From: Trichosphaerium sp. ATCC 40318
Taxonomy: Eukaryota > Discosea > Flabellinia > Trichosidae
Reading direction: 5' to 3'
Length of the DNA: 64,000 nucleotides
Assembly (NCBI GenBank): GCA_038496445.1
Contig: JALMLS010000123.1
Coordinates: 1-64,000, forward strand
The notes under the pieces were generated by a model. That model was not told where the DNA came from. It ran no database searches and worked only from the letters and a program-made list of their open reading frames with translations. Position 1 is the stretch's first letter, and each line of letters starts with the position of its first letter. This document shows, piece by piece, positions 1 to 10,325 of this stretch. A program made the position numbers and the translations under genes.

Positions 1-504
1 TTTGCAAAATTCATAGAGCTTTAATCGAAAAAGGGTTTGGCCCTGAAAAGTCCACCATTCGTGTTCTAGTAGTGTGAGTTCTGTGAGGTTGTTGTGAAGT
101 ACATACTTCAGTACAAATCGGTCTCCTTGCAACCACACCTCGGCAGGGTCTTTACCGAACTTGTCGCTGAAGTAGGCTTTCGTTGGTGGAAAGAACATTT
201 TTTCCTCTGTAATACTGTACAGTCGCCTGGCGTTTTTTTGTGCCTTTGCTTTATCGTAGGCAAATGCCTTGCTCTCTTCCTCAAAGAGCTTGTTCATCTC
301 TTGCTGTGAGTATTTCATATTCACGTTTTCTTCGTCTTTGTTTGTCTGTAACTGTTCTTGGTACTCTTCTGGAGTTATATAGTTTGGTTTTGACAAAGGC
401 GGAGGGTTATCTGTGCAAAATAACCGTACAGCTCGCTTATTGCGCCTGTATCGTACTTTACGCGTATATTTACCTGTAGTGAGGCGTTGAGAGAACCTCC
501 ACAT
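1..504 (-). CDS. Mitochondrial-type hypothetical protein, 3' part outside window
   Basis: An uninterrupted reading frame runs on the minus strand from an ATG at 504 to the window edge, about 168 residues with no stop. The N-terminus (MWRFSQRLTTGKYTRKVRYR...) is rich in Arg, Lys, Ser and Thr and has almost no acidic residues for about 30 positions, as in a mitochondrial presequence. After a proline-rich stretch comes a charged, probably helical region (EEYQEQ, EMNKLFEEESKAF) and an aromatic patch (EHEWWTF). I do not recognise the family. Mitochondrial import is inferred from the presequence alone. Its start lies only tens of bases from the plus-strand YPEHxW gene, so the two may share a divergent promoter. 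Confidence 0.6.
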   Translation of the reverse strand, partial: MWRFSQRLTTGKYTRKVRYRRNKRAVRLFCTDNPPPLSKPNYITPEEYQEQLQTNKDEENVNMKYSQQEMNKLFEEESKAFAYDKAKAQKNARRLYSITEEKMFFPPTKAYFSDKFGKDPAEVWLQGDRFVLKYVLHNNLTELTLLEHEWWTFQGQTLFRLKLYEFCK

Positions 505-544
505 TGTTAAAGCAAAAAACAATAACAGACTGCATTTGACCTTA

Positions 545-1930
545 AAAACAGGCCTGTCACTCGATGCGTGTATGGGGTGGCCTCAAAGGCTGCCCAACGT
601 GTTCTGTTTGAAAATGTCGCATCAAAACTACGCGCATTCACCAAAGCGAGCTGTTATGCTATAACTCGCAAGGACGTGATACGTCACGGTGGAACATCGC
701 TGTTAAAGACGTAAGTATTACAAAATCTTTAAAACTCACAGTAGTAGATATGGTTACACTGTATCTAATATAGTAAAGTCACTGTACCCTTCGTATGATT
801 GGATAGAGTGGAAATTTGGGTACGGCTTGTACTATAATTTACAGCTCGCTAAAGTGCTAAAAGATCCGTACCAGACTACTATTGGAATAGTGACAATAAC
901 CAAAGGGCATTTTTGATGATTTAGCTGAACGCCTCACTTTGTACTGCTTGGATGATTGGTACACTGTTACCCATCGAAGAATGCGAGAATTAGGCGCTAC
1001 GGGCATCCTATACAATAGGTAGCACTTAGTTAACGGTTTATTTTAACAAGTTCCACAGATTCAATGATTCAGTGTCTTGTGCTCTTGAACATATTTACCC
1101 GGAACACGAGTGGAAACTATGGAGATTCAGGTTGTCGTTTTAGTACGTAGTAGATTTCTAACCCTCTCTCAAGCCGAAAACCAAACCGTTTTTTGGAAGA
1201 TGACTATATCAAATCTATGATAGATAAGGTAGCCCACAGGCTAAACGTCAAAGCACCACGTGATTGGGAAAAGTTTAGTATCAAAGAACTTAAACAGAGT
1301 GGTTTATTGGAGTTGGTAGACAGGTACAACACTTACTCACAATGAGCTAAAGGACGTGTTCTAACAGTGACACTTTTTGTCACTGATAGGATACATACAT
1401 GCCTATTATGGTTACCTGTCGTTGTGCCCTTAACCAGTCTGTAGTCCACACCTTGAATCAGTGTTACCTCCCCGATTATATAAGCTTATAAAGAACCCGT
1501 GCGTCTTGTTAATTTCGCTGTTGCTCATAGTCGTAGGAAAAATAATGTCCCTGTACGTAGAGAGTCACCGAGTAGAGAGTGGGGATACTGGTTTAGTAAA
1601 TCCAATATAGCGAACTTTGTTAGATACGCAGAACAAAAACTAAACATCACTTCATGTCAAGAATGGTGTGGAGATTACTTTGATAGCTCTCTAACAGCTG
1701 TAGGTATCGTGTATCAGCATGCACATTGCTTTCGATTGGTGGTGGAGGAATAGCACACTCGTTTGGGTCAGTACTTCGTTGGTACTATCCAACGTTTCCG
1801 TGGCTGGGTAAAATAGTTGGCGGTAGGATGAAGAAGTCAAAGCAATGGTACGTGCGTTGTTAAGGCTATTGCTGACATTGCATTCAAGGCAATTACGCAA
1901 GTACACGCATTCTTTGTTTGTATAGATAAC
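545..1930 (+). CDS. YPEHxW-repeat protein, copy 1 (multi-exon, possibly degenerate)
   Basis: Several short exons read the same repeated module of about 60 residues. The module has an F-x-x-[LV]-A helix, a DWY-[ST]-V-like strand, a GG/GA-x-x-[LI]L turn, and YPxxxW at the end. Examples are FENVASKL...YAITRKDVIRHGGTSLL, then YPSYDWIEWKF; FDDLAERL...DDWYTVTHRRM, then YPEHEWKLWRF; VAHRLNVKAPRDWEKFS; and FGSVLRWYYPTFPW near the end. Introns bridge some frames cleanly, for example GTAAGT at about 711 and an intron ending near 1050. No in-frame ATG precedes the first module and I cannot chain all exons, so the gene may be 5'-truncated or decaying. Copy 2 lies at 34.2-36 kb and carries a nuclease-like C-terminus, which I do not see here. 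Function is unknown. Confidence 0.5.
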
Positions 1931-2424
1931 TACTGATAACTTGGAGAATAAAATGTATTGCTTTTTGGTTATCTCAACACTTTCACTTGTGAGTGATACT
2001 GCCTTTCTGTTTGATTCCTCGCCTTGTTAATTTTGATCCTCCTGTGAACCTTGTTCTTAACTGATTGGCGTCAATTCACGAATAGATTTACCCCAATTGA
2101 CTTTTGTAGCTTTCATTCACACGCCCTTATTATTACAATAGGCAGCAGAGTAAGTGATAATACTATTGATTGCTTTGTAAGTTGCTGGTACGTTCTTTTT
2201 TCATTTTTCTTTGTTTCTGCAGCGAACTATTTATTATTGGTGTTGTACGCGGTAGTTATGGCTTTGAAATTCCATTTTTAACCTATTCTCGCAAATCCGT
2301 TACGGTAGCTTGTTTTTGCCTATTTTTTATTTAGCATCGTGCCATCAGCTACCTATACGACGTTTAGTTACATAATGCTTTAAAATTCGGTTTTGCGACC
2401 CGTTTCCTAACAACCACTGTAGGG
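1931..2424. other. Intergenic, no gene seen
   Basis: AT-rich sequence between the YPEHxW gene and the SH2-kinase start. It has stop codons in all frames apart from short spurious frames. The kinase promoter presumably lies in the last 100-200 bases. I see no RNA gene or repeat. Confidence 0.5.
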
Positions 2425-5400
2425 ATGAGTTATTTGGCAAGCGACAAAGCACAGGCATTCCGTGACCTTTGCACTGAACTCGGGGAAGACCCAGACAAGA
2501 AACTACAAGAGCTAGACAAAGAGTTGGCCGCAGTTTACGACAAGTTTTATGACAAACTAAACAGCCAGGTTGCTGGGCGTCAAAAAATGTTCGATAGTTT
2601 GGCGGAAAAAGTAAAGTCGTGTTGTGTATCCTTTTCGCCATTTGTAGCGTACCGCCTTTCGTATTACTGTATTTCTTAACATCAAAGAAAGAATTGGGTG
2701 TCACAGAAACAGACTACATGCCAAATAGCACTACGCCTGCAAAGGATCATATATCTACATTGCAACAAAATATTAAAAAGCTTTCAGCAGCAAAACAAAG
2801 ACGGTACGTCTAAATTCTTAATTCCTTTGTTCTTATCTCATTTTATGCTTAGGGAAACGCACATCGCTGGTCTCGTTGACAGAATCAAGATGCTTATGCA
2901 ACGACTCGGTGAAACACCAGAGGCAAAGCTTGAAAACTACACGGCAGGATCTTTGGGCTACACCTTGGATCTCATAAAAGCTTTGGAAAATAAAGAAAGA
3001 GTGCGTATTGTAACCAGCAGTATAACGTCTAATGTTTTCATCAGGAATTTGTTGAAATGGCTAATAAACGTCGATCAGAGATCAAAGCAGCTATGCAAGG
3101 ATTACGCGAAGCATATGATGCCGCTGGAACACCTGAGGAAGACCGTCAAAAACATTTAACTAAATTTGACATTAACAAGTCAAGTTTGACAACTAACGTT
3201 CTGGATGGTACGGATTCTTTTTGACGAAATTGAAAACTGAAGATATCCTAGAAATTAAGAAGCAGATGGCTACTTTGAAGGGTGGCAAACCTGCAAAAGG
3301 AAAGAAGAAGAAAGGTGGAAAGAAAAAAGACACTAGGGTAAGCATTTAGTAAATCAAAGAAAAATTTCTCACTGTCTTATCTTACGTAGGCATCATCCCG
3401 CGTTGGTCTTGTTGGAACACTTGGTAACTCAGAAGCTAGTGGAGAGTTCCAGACTCCTGAAATCTTGCCTCACGAAATTAAAATCATCAGTAAAATCGGA
3501 AGTGGTTGTTTCGGAAAGGTAGAAATAAAATTTAGTTTTTTCCTTCTTTTTTCATACACTAACATTTACAATAAAGGTATTTAATGGAAAATGTCGCGGT
3601 AAACAAGTCGCTATTAAGCAGTTACTCCAACAAGACTTGGAAGAGGATCTACTTGAAGAGTTCAAAAAAGAAGTTGAGATTATGACACATTTGCGTCATC
3701 CTAACATTGTGCTCTACATGGGATGCTGTACTGAGCCAGGAAATTTGGCTATCATTACAGAATTGTTGTCGAAAGGTAATTTGCATGAGCTTATACACAA
3801 CAAAGACGTAGACATCAGTCTATTGCAGATTATCAAAATGGCAAAGGATGTAGCTCAAGGTAAGCCTATTTGCTTTATTGAAAAAAATTGTGTAACAAAG
3901 TTTACAGGTATGAATTGGCTTCATTTGTCTAAACCACCAATTGTACGTACTAAGCTATTAATATTTAAGAAAAATACTTACTCACATGTAGATTCATCGT
4001 GATTTGAAGCCTACAAAGTACTAGCTAAACTGCCCTTAATATTTTCCATCATTCTTACATTTGGTTTTTAGTTTGCTTGTTGACGATAGCTGGAATGTTA
4101 AGATTTGCGATTTTGGTCTTTCCGCTGTCAAACGATCTCAGAGCATGAAGGATGATGGCGTAGCGCCTGGCACTGTACGTAAAAATTTATTACATTCATA
4201 GCATTTCTAAAATACCATTCAAGCCACTCTGGATGAGTCCAGAAGTACTTCAGGGTAAAGCCTTGAGCGAAAAGGTAGATATCTACTCTTATGGTATTGT
4301 TTTGTGGGAAATGATTACCAGAAATGAGCCTTTTGAGGACATGGACTCATACAACACGTTTGTTTCCGCGGTTTGTGATAAACAAGTAAGAAAATTGAGA
4401 ATGTTGAATATTTTACTCAATTTTGCTTAGGAGCGTCCTCCTCTCGATGATAGTATTCCAGTTCCACTACAAGAACTTATGGAAGTGTGTTGGGCTGAAG
4501 ATCAAGCTATGAGACCTTCATTCACAGAGATTATCCAAAAACTCGATAAATGTGCCGTACAGGTTACCATATCTGATAAGAATGGTCAAACTCTATGGAT
4601 AGACAATTGGTTTGGACATACTGCTGTAGAGTTCAGCAAATTCATCAAAACCTTTTGTAACACCATCAAAATGCGTCCACTCACTACAACTGATCTTGAG
4701 TACAAAACTCTCCAAGCACTGTTAGGTAAGCAAAATGAGTCCTTTCTTTTTTGACAACAACCTAACTCGTCTCGTTTTTAAAGGCACAAAGAAGGACGAT
4801 GAAGAAGTTTGCGAAATCGAGAAATTTGGGTATTTCTTGAAATGGTTTGGACCTTTGAACGTAGATGCCAAGGCCTCTTTGATAGTTGAGAAAGCAAAGA
4901 ATACACTCAACAAAAAGTACTAGTTACATGTTTGCACATACTAGTTACTCATAACTACTAGGTGGTTCCATGGTGATATCTCCAGAGGAGATTCTGAATC
5001 TAGACTATCAGACCAACGCAAGGGAACATTTTTGGTTCGCTTGTCTACCACTGAACCTGAGAGAATGCCTTTCACAATATCTAAGGTTTGTTCTTTTTCG
5101 TTCTTTTTCGTATTGAGAACCTTCACTCACGTTTACAATTAGGTTACAAGAAAAGATAATTCTATCACTCATCAAAGAATTTATACTCGTCAAGATAAGA
5201 AAGGTTACTACCTACATGTACCTCAAAAAGGAGGTGGCACAAAGAAGATTGACTGTGTTGGCTCTGTAGCTAATTTAATTATGAAGGTATGGTTGTTGCT
5301 TTAGATTTTTTCTTTCGCTTTGGTTAACTATTTTATAGGTAGCAAACAGCTTGTACTTGCGACATGATTGCCCTGGTTCAAAGTACAACATTATCTTCAA

Positions 5401-5455
5401 GAAGGACGTCAAGATCAAACAAGCTTACCTCGCTGACCCAGAAGACTATGATTAG
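2425..5455 (+). CDS. Shk-like SH2-domain protein kinase with helical N-terminus
   Basis: About 800 residues in many exons. The N-terminal third is helical and charged: DKKLQELDKELAAVYDKFYD, then RIKMLMQRLGETPEAKL, then EMANKRRSEIKAAMQGLREA followed by GTPEEDRQ. This resembles MAP65/Ase1 spectrin-like helices. A Lys/Gly-rich linker leads to a complete TKL-type kinase domain. It has IGSGCFGKVF (P-loop), VAIKQL, IHRDLKPTN, DFGLS, PGTPLWMSPEV and DIYSYGIVLWEM. An SH2 domain follows (WFHGDISR, then GTFLVRLS with the phosphotyrosine-binding Arg) and the gene ends at TAG 5453-5455. Kinase-then-SH2 order matches the Dictyostelium Shk family, dual-specificity kinases of phosphotyrosine signalling. The apparent stop after HRDLKP is an intron (GTACTAG...TTTTTAG) that restores PTNLLVDD. 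Confidence 0.88.
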
Positions 5456-5579
5456 AGGTCTCAAGATAACGTTTTTTGGCGTGTAAGAAATAGAAATAAA
5501 CTTAAGTCAAAACCAGAAAAAAAGACTGTTTTAGCGTTCTGTGAAGGAAAAGTTGGTATTGAACGTCTGTTATTCAACT

Positions 5580-8500
5580 ATGGCCACAGATCCCAAGTTC
5601 GCTCAGAAAATATACACCATATTAAGCTCGTTGCCTGGTACAGCGCGTGAGCCTTTGCCAAAAATACGTATCCAGGTTTCGTTCTCTGGTAAACTCTTCT
5701 GGGTACCTGTACCTTCAGAGGAAACAGTACAATGGGTTATGGATGAGGTACAGTAATTATTTGCGCACACTGCGGTTAACGCCACTGTAGGTGTGCAAGC
5801 GCTTTGAAAAAGTACGCGGAGTGAAGGCTAAGATAAACAGAATCACCACTGAGAAAGGCGCAGTCATGTCACCTGAAGATAACTGTGGAGACAGTATCTC
5901 TCCAGGTGTAAAGCTCTACGCGTACGGTGAAATCGACCAAGAAAGTGACGTACGTTCATTTTCGCCTAAAATCGCCCACTAAAAGGGTTTTAATTCTCAC
6001 AAACGTTTTCCACTACGACTACATTGCTTTACGCTCTTTGAGCCGAACAAAATTATTTGGTTTATGTTTACCTTAAAAACACAACTCAAGATGTTTTTTA
6101 GGCCGTCAAAGACAACGAACGATTCTCAGTTGAGCGTAAAAAGATCATTGATCCAGACACAGGAGCTGTAGTTGATACTAGATGTATGATTGTTCTCAAT
6201 GATACTGTTCTCATTGAGTCCATACGTTATTTCATCAGCTCTGATATCTTTTACGAGAAACGGTACGCGTTAGGCTGCAGTACACCTCGTTTTCTTCACT
6301 GAATTTTCCCTTTGCTAAAAATACGTTTTCTTACGCCGTTCTAGCCCGAAAGTTAACGCAGAGGCTCTGCTACAATACCTCGAGCAATTCAAAAAGAATG
6401 CAACATACAGAGCTCGATTGAAGCCTCTTATCGACTTTTTGGAGAACGAGTACGAGGACATCCGTAAGAAGATCAATACTATGTTAACAGACGGTAAAAT
6501 CAACTACGACAGTCTCTGGAGTATTTTTGCACCATCTACAACTGTACGTACCAAACGCTCAGAAAAACTGCTCTAATAGTTGGTTAGATTACCTCAAAAG
6601 TCGGAGTATCACAGCACGCAGTTGGTGCAAAGATCAAAACGTCCAAATACAATAGATCATCCTGGTTCCCTTCCTTCGACATCACTGCCGATGTTATTAA
6701 ATCTAATGGTGGAACGTACTACAGAGCATCAGAGAGTTACTCAATCCCTGCCTTCTCAGGTGTTAAAACACTAAAGGTACTTCCTTCAAAATCAGAAAAA
6801 AAATTATCAACTGATGATTGTAGGATCTGCCTGTAAGACCTTTGGATGAGGCAACAAAAAAAATTCTTATTGCTCGTGGTAAGAAGTTCATGCAAGCCGC
6901 TAAAGGCGCACATTACATGAACTACACAGGCAATATTGAATGGAAACAGTACGCAAGAAAAAAAGGAATATCACATGCTCATAATAACCTTTAGTTGGTG
7001 GACAACAAACTCAACAAAAGCTTACGGAAGGTAAAAACTGAAAAAATTTTCTGATTATTGTTCTCAGTTTATTCTGTGTTTCTTACTTTATCAAAGGGTT
7101 ATGGTAGATGGTGTTAGTTTTTCGCGTATGAATCCAAATTATAGATCATTTTCTACATCTCCTGCTTCGAGTACTAGAATGGCAGTACGTACTCCTTCAC
7201 AAACTTTTATTTTTTTTTGATTTTTTTTGCTTTTTCGTTCATTCATTTGTTTCGCTAAATGTTTCTCTTCTAGTCCATTCCTGAGGAGCATTTGTTCATG
7301 ACCTGGCCTACCATTGGTGGTTTTAGTTTTTCAGCCAAGAAATGGGGTGAAATTGTTGTTGAGAACTTGCTTCCTGTTAAATACGACGACAAAGCCTTCG
7401 AAAAGCTTGTCTTCCCACCAAAAAAGAAACAATTGATCAAGAGTCTAGTAGAGAACGCACACGAGGTACCCATGAACCATTTCGCACATAATCTTCATGT
7501 CTCTCGGGAGAGTGCATACGCTTATGCAACCTCTTTTTTTTTTGGGTTTTTGTTGCTTTTGTGGTCACAACTTGATTTTTCGGTTATTTGCACTTTTTTG
7601 ACCAAACCACTTTCAAAAATGTTTCCTTTACGATTGGATACGGCCATACAACCATGAAAACTCCGTGTCTCTTTCCGAACCGCGAAGATAAGCATGGTAT
7701 GGCCCTGCCAGTACTTGGGTCCGTGAGGACCAGGGAACGTAGGGTGCTGTATTCATTTTGCTTTTTTCGTCATGAAGCAAGCAGTACGAGTGCATAACAG
7801 CAACTCAAACGCTTTATTTTGTTAGATTGCACATGCGTCCAGAATACAAAGAGTTTCCTTTTTTTTGTTCAAAAAATATCGCCAACTTGCATTACAAATC
7901 ACTAAATCTGTGTTTAGTCGTTTGCCGATATCATCTCTGGAAAAGGTGGTGGTTGTATTTTCTTGCTCCATGGTTCTCCTGGTGTAGGTAAAACCCTCAC
8001 TGCAGAGGCAATTGCAGAGTTATTGCATAGGCCATTGTATTCTGTTAGTGTTGGTGAACTTGGTACAAACACCAAGGAACTCGAAGAGAAATTACGTCAG
8101 ATTCTTGAATTGGCTAGTATCTGGAACGCTGTCGTCCTTATAGATGAGGCAGATATCTTCCTTGAGAAGCGTTCTGAGAATGCTATCATGCGTAATGCTA
8201 TGGTAAGTAAAGTTTCGAAGAAAGGAAAAAAGATCCACAGCCAACAATCTTGTTTTTTCTTCTTGTTTTTTTTTCTCGTTTTTTTCGTATGTCTTACTTG
8301 TTATAGGTTGGTATCTTCTTGCGTTTGCTTGAATATCATCAAGGTGTACTTTTCTTGACAACCAATCGTGTCAAAGTATTCGATGAAGCCTTCCACTCAC
8401 GTATTTCAGGTACGCTCTCTTTTTTGTTCTTTAAAAGCTATTTTTCTTTGCTTCTTTCTCTTTTGTTTTTTCGGTCCCTGATTTACTCTTCAGTCGCCCT

Positions 8501-8774
8501 CAAATACGAGAACCTCGATGAAACTGCACGTGAAAAGATTTGGGGTAATCTATTGGAAACAGCAAGCATTAAAGGACTTGACATTAAACGCCTTGCCAAA
8601 TATGAGATTAACGGACGTCAAATCCGTACTACAATCAGGCTAGCACAATCTCTTGCATTCACTGCTGGTGTACCAGTAACTGAACAGCATATTGATGAAA
8701 CAATTGGTGTTGCAAACCAATTCGTTACTGATCTCATGGTTGCACAGAAGAAAGACGCCGAACAGCAAAATTAA
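5580..8774 (+). CDS. AAA+ ATPase, fungal-type N-terminal domain architecture
   Basis: The start is ATG at 5580 (MATDPKFAQKIY) and the stop is at 8774, with many short introns. A middle region (PIKPRL-like in relatives, here NPNYRSF, FMTWPTIGGFSF and KLVFPPKKKQLIKSLV) precedes one AAA+ module. That module has Walker A (GSPGVGKT), Walker B (VVLIDEADIFL), sensor 1 (LFLTTNR) and an arginine-finger segment (DEAFHSRIS), then an AAA lid helix (GRQIRTTIRLAQSLAF). This layout matches large uncharacterised AAA ATPases common in filamentous fungi and some protists (middle region similar to DUF7025). They have a single AAA domain and probably act as hexameric remodellers. The substrate is unknown. One intron (7466-7917) is far longer than its neighbours and contains a 5S rRNA gene. 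Confidence 0.85.
7636..7754 (+). rRNA. 5S ribosomal RNA gene nested in an AAA-ATPase intron
   Basis: The 119-nt stretch reads like a canonical eukaryotic 5S rRNA. It opens GGATACGGCCATAC (compare GCCTACGGCCATAC) and contains CCGAACCGCGAAGATAAGCA (compare GATCTCGGAAGCTAAGCA). It continues GGCCCTGCCAGTACTTGGGT and ends AGGGTGCTGTATTC (compare GGGTGCTGTAGGC). The first and last six bases pair (GGATAC with GTATTC, one G-U) to form helix I. The internal polymerase III boxes A (GATAAGCATGG) and C (GTACTTGGGTCCGTGAGGACC region) are present, and a T-run follows at about 7765-7771 as a plausible terminator. It lies in the sense orientation inside intron 7466-7917 of the AAA gene. Confidence 0.92.
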
Positions 8775-9068
8775 ATCAATTGTGATCATGATTTAATAAA
8801 ACATCAGATGATTCAAACGTCTCTAAATGACCTGTTTTCTTGCCAAGTTCTGAACGCTCTTGCCAAGCGCTTTAACCTCCATCTGTCACACATGAAGCTT
8901 TGTCAGAAAAAAGCTGTATCTATTCGAGCTACCACGCATTAACGTGCCTCTACCATAACGTCTTGTTGAGCCTTTCAGCATGAGAAGTGCCTTAATCAAG
9001 GAAAAACTCTTTTTTTTCGAAAAGTCTTCAAGTTTCTTCAAAACAATCAGGTACACAAGGGAAGTGAC
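8775..9068. other. Short intergenic region
   Basis: About 290 bases between the AAA-ATPase stop and the MORN/YwqK-like start. A poly-T/A stretch at about 9007-9020 and general AT-richness suit a 3' end followed by a promoter. No gene is seen. Confidence 0.4.
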
Positions 9069-9704
9069 ATGGAACAAGCTCGCTACACTTTATTGTTGCT
9101 TCCATTAGAGCTACAGTTTGAAATTATACGCTTAGACTTTGAAGTGTACAAAAAATGGCCTATTTTATCTAAACAAACGGCAACAACTACAAGGTTTGAT
9201 AGTGAATTAAATAAGCACGGGAAATGGATGAAATATGAAGAAGCATTTTTGATATTTGAAAAAACACAATATACTTTTGTACATGGTTCGCTTGAAGGTG
9301 ACTGCAAGAAGTGGTTTACTAATGGTAAATTGCTTGAGCAGTATCAACTTGTCAATGGCAAGAAAGAAGGAGAGAAAAAGGGATGGTTCTTAAACGGTAA
9401 ACTGAGTATCAAGTGTAGTTACAAAAACAATAAACTACACGGAGAGTATCAGCTGTGGCATAGCAATGGTAAATTGCAGAAGCAATGTCAATACTCTAAT
9501 GGCGAGCTTGAAGGAGACTACACAATGTGGCACGCTAATGGTCAATTATGGGAGCAGTGTCAATATATTAATGGCGAGATACACGGAGAGAAGAAGGAGT
9601 GGTATAAAAATGGACAATTACTTGGAGTGTCAAATTTTATCAATGGAAAACCTAGAGGAGTGTTCAAGAAGTGGACTCAGGGCGGTGAGCTATTCATAGT
9701 ATAA
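9069..9704 (+). CDS. Intronless MORN/YwqK-like repeat protein
   Basis: A single uninterrupted exon of 211 residues starts at ATG 9069. The first 70 residues include LPLELQFEIIRLDFEVYKKW, which looks like a short F-box-like or LPxEL helix. From residue about 85 there are repeats of roughly 22 residues with the pattern NGKL-x3-C-x-Y-x-NGE-x-x-GEY-x-x-W: WFTNGKLLEQYQLVNG, WHSNGKLQKQCQYSNG, WHANGQLWEQCQYING and WYKNGQLLGVSNFING. These are MORN-related (YwqK/MORN_2) repeats that fold as a beta-meander. The absence of introns contrasts sharply with nearly every neighbour, and comparable MORN proteins abound in amoeba-infecting giant viruses. Transfer from such a virus is an inference. The cellular role is unknown. 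Confidence 0.8.
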   Translation: MEQARYTLLLLPLELQFEIIRLDFEVYKKWPILSKQTATTTRFDSELNKHGKWMKYEEAFLIFEKTQYTFVHGSLEGDCKKWFTNGKLLEQYQLVNGKKEGEKKGWFLNGKLSIKCSYKNNKLHGEYQLWHSNGKLQKQCQYSNGELEGDYTMWHANGQLWEQCQYINGEIHGEKKEWYKNGQLLGVSNFINGKPRGVFKKWTQGGELFIV

Positions 9705-10325
9705 TTTTGTAGAGTGGAAGGTACGTGAATAGGAGTAGCAACAAGCAATGTCAAGTAATTATAGAATAAACACAGCAAGAATTTGCTTATTCTCTGTCCA
9801 AAAGGATAGTACAAGTGTACAATTTCCTGAAAAACAAATGATAGCTAGAAACTTAAAATCTAAAACGTGTTGTACTACGAAATTGTCCTGACATTACTAA
9901 AGAGGCTGCATAGTCGATGGGTATTTCATTTAAAAACAGTTAGTACATGTTGTGGTTAGAACAGTTTCCTTGCACGAATGTCTTGCCTACAAAGTTTGGC
10001 ACGGTCAAGATACACAGGTGTCACTTGATAAGATACAACAAAACTCACTTAGAGGCGTTATTGAACCAGTTTTGTAACAGGCCTATACTAACTGTGTCGT
10101 GTGGTGTCTTTTTTTTTTCAAATATCTGTTATTCCAGTTTTTGCTTATCTATCTAGTCCGAAGGCTAGAGAAACATTCACCTGAATACTACCAAATAAAG
10201 AAGTAGCGCTATCTTTTTTGCCCGATAGTCAACAACCATGAATTTGTTGCTAAGATACAGTTTTTATTGTACAAGACTTTCTTCCTTTTGGAAGTTGTTT
10301 TTCGGTAGACTTTGGAGCAGTTTTG
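9705..10325. other. Convergent intergenic region, no gene seen
   Basis: About 620 bases lie between the MORN-like stop (plus) and the G-alpha stop (minus), so both flanking ends are 3' ends. It contains short frames without family signal, and I see no tRNA-like B box or repeat. Confidence 0.5.

Noticed and set aside
3990-4080. Stop codon right after the kinase HRDLKP motif, suggesting a pseudokinase
   Set aside because: A GTACTAG...TTTTTAG intron removes it and restores HRDLKPTNLLVDD in frame.
8092-8361. Minus-strand frame of 89 residues
   Set aside because: It is antisense to the AAA domain with Walker B and sensor motifs.
9837-9895. C/D snoRNA-like words (ATGATAG ... CTGAC)
   Set aside because: The boxes are imperfect and there is no terminal stem or guide match; too weak to call.
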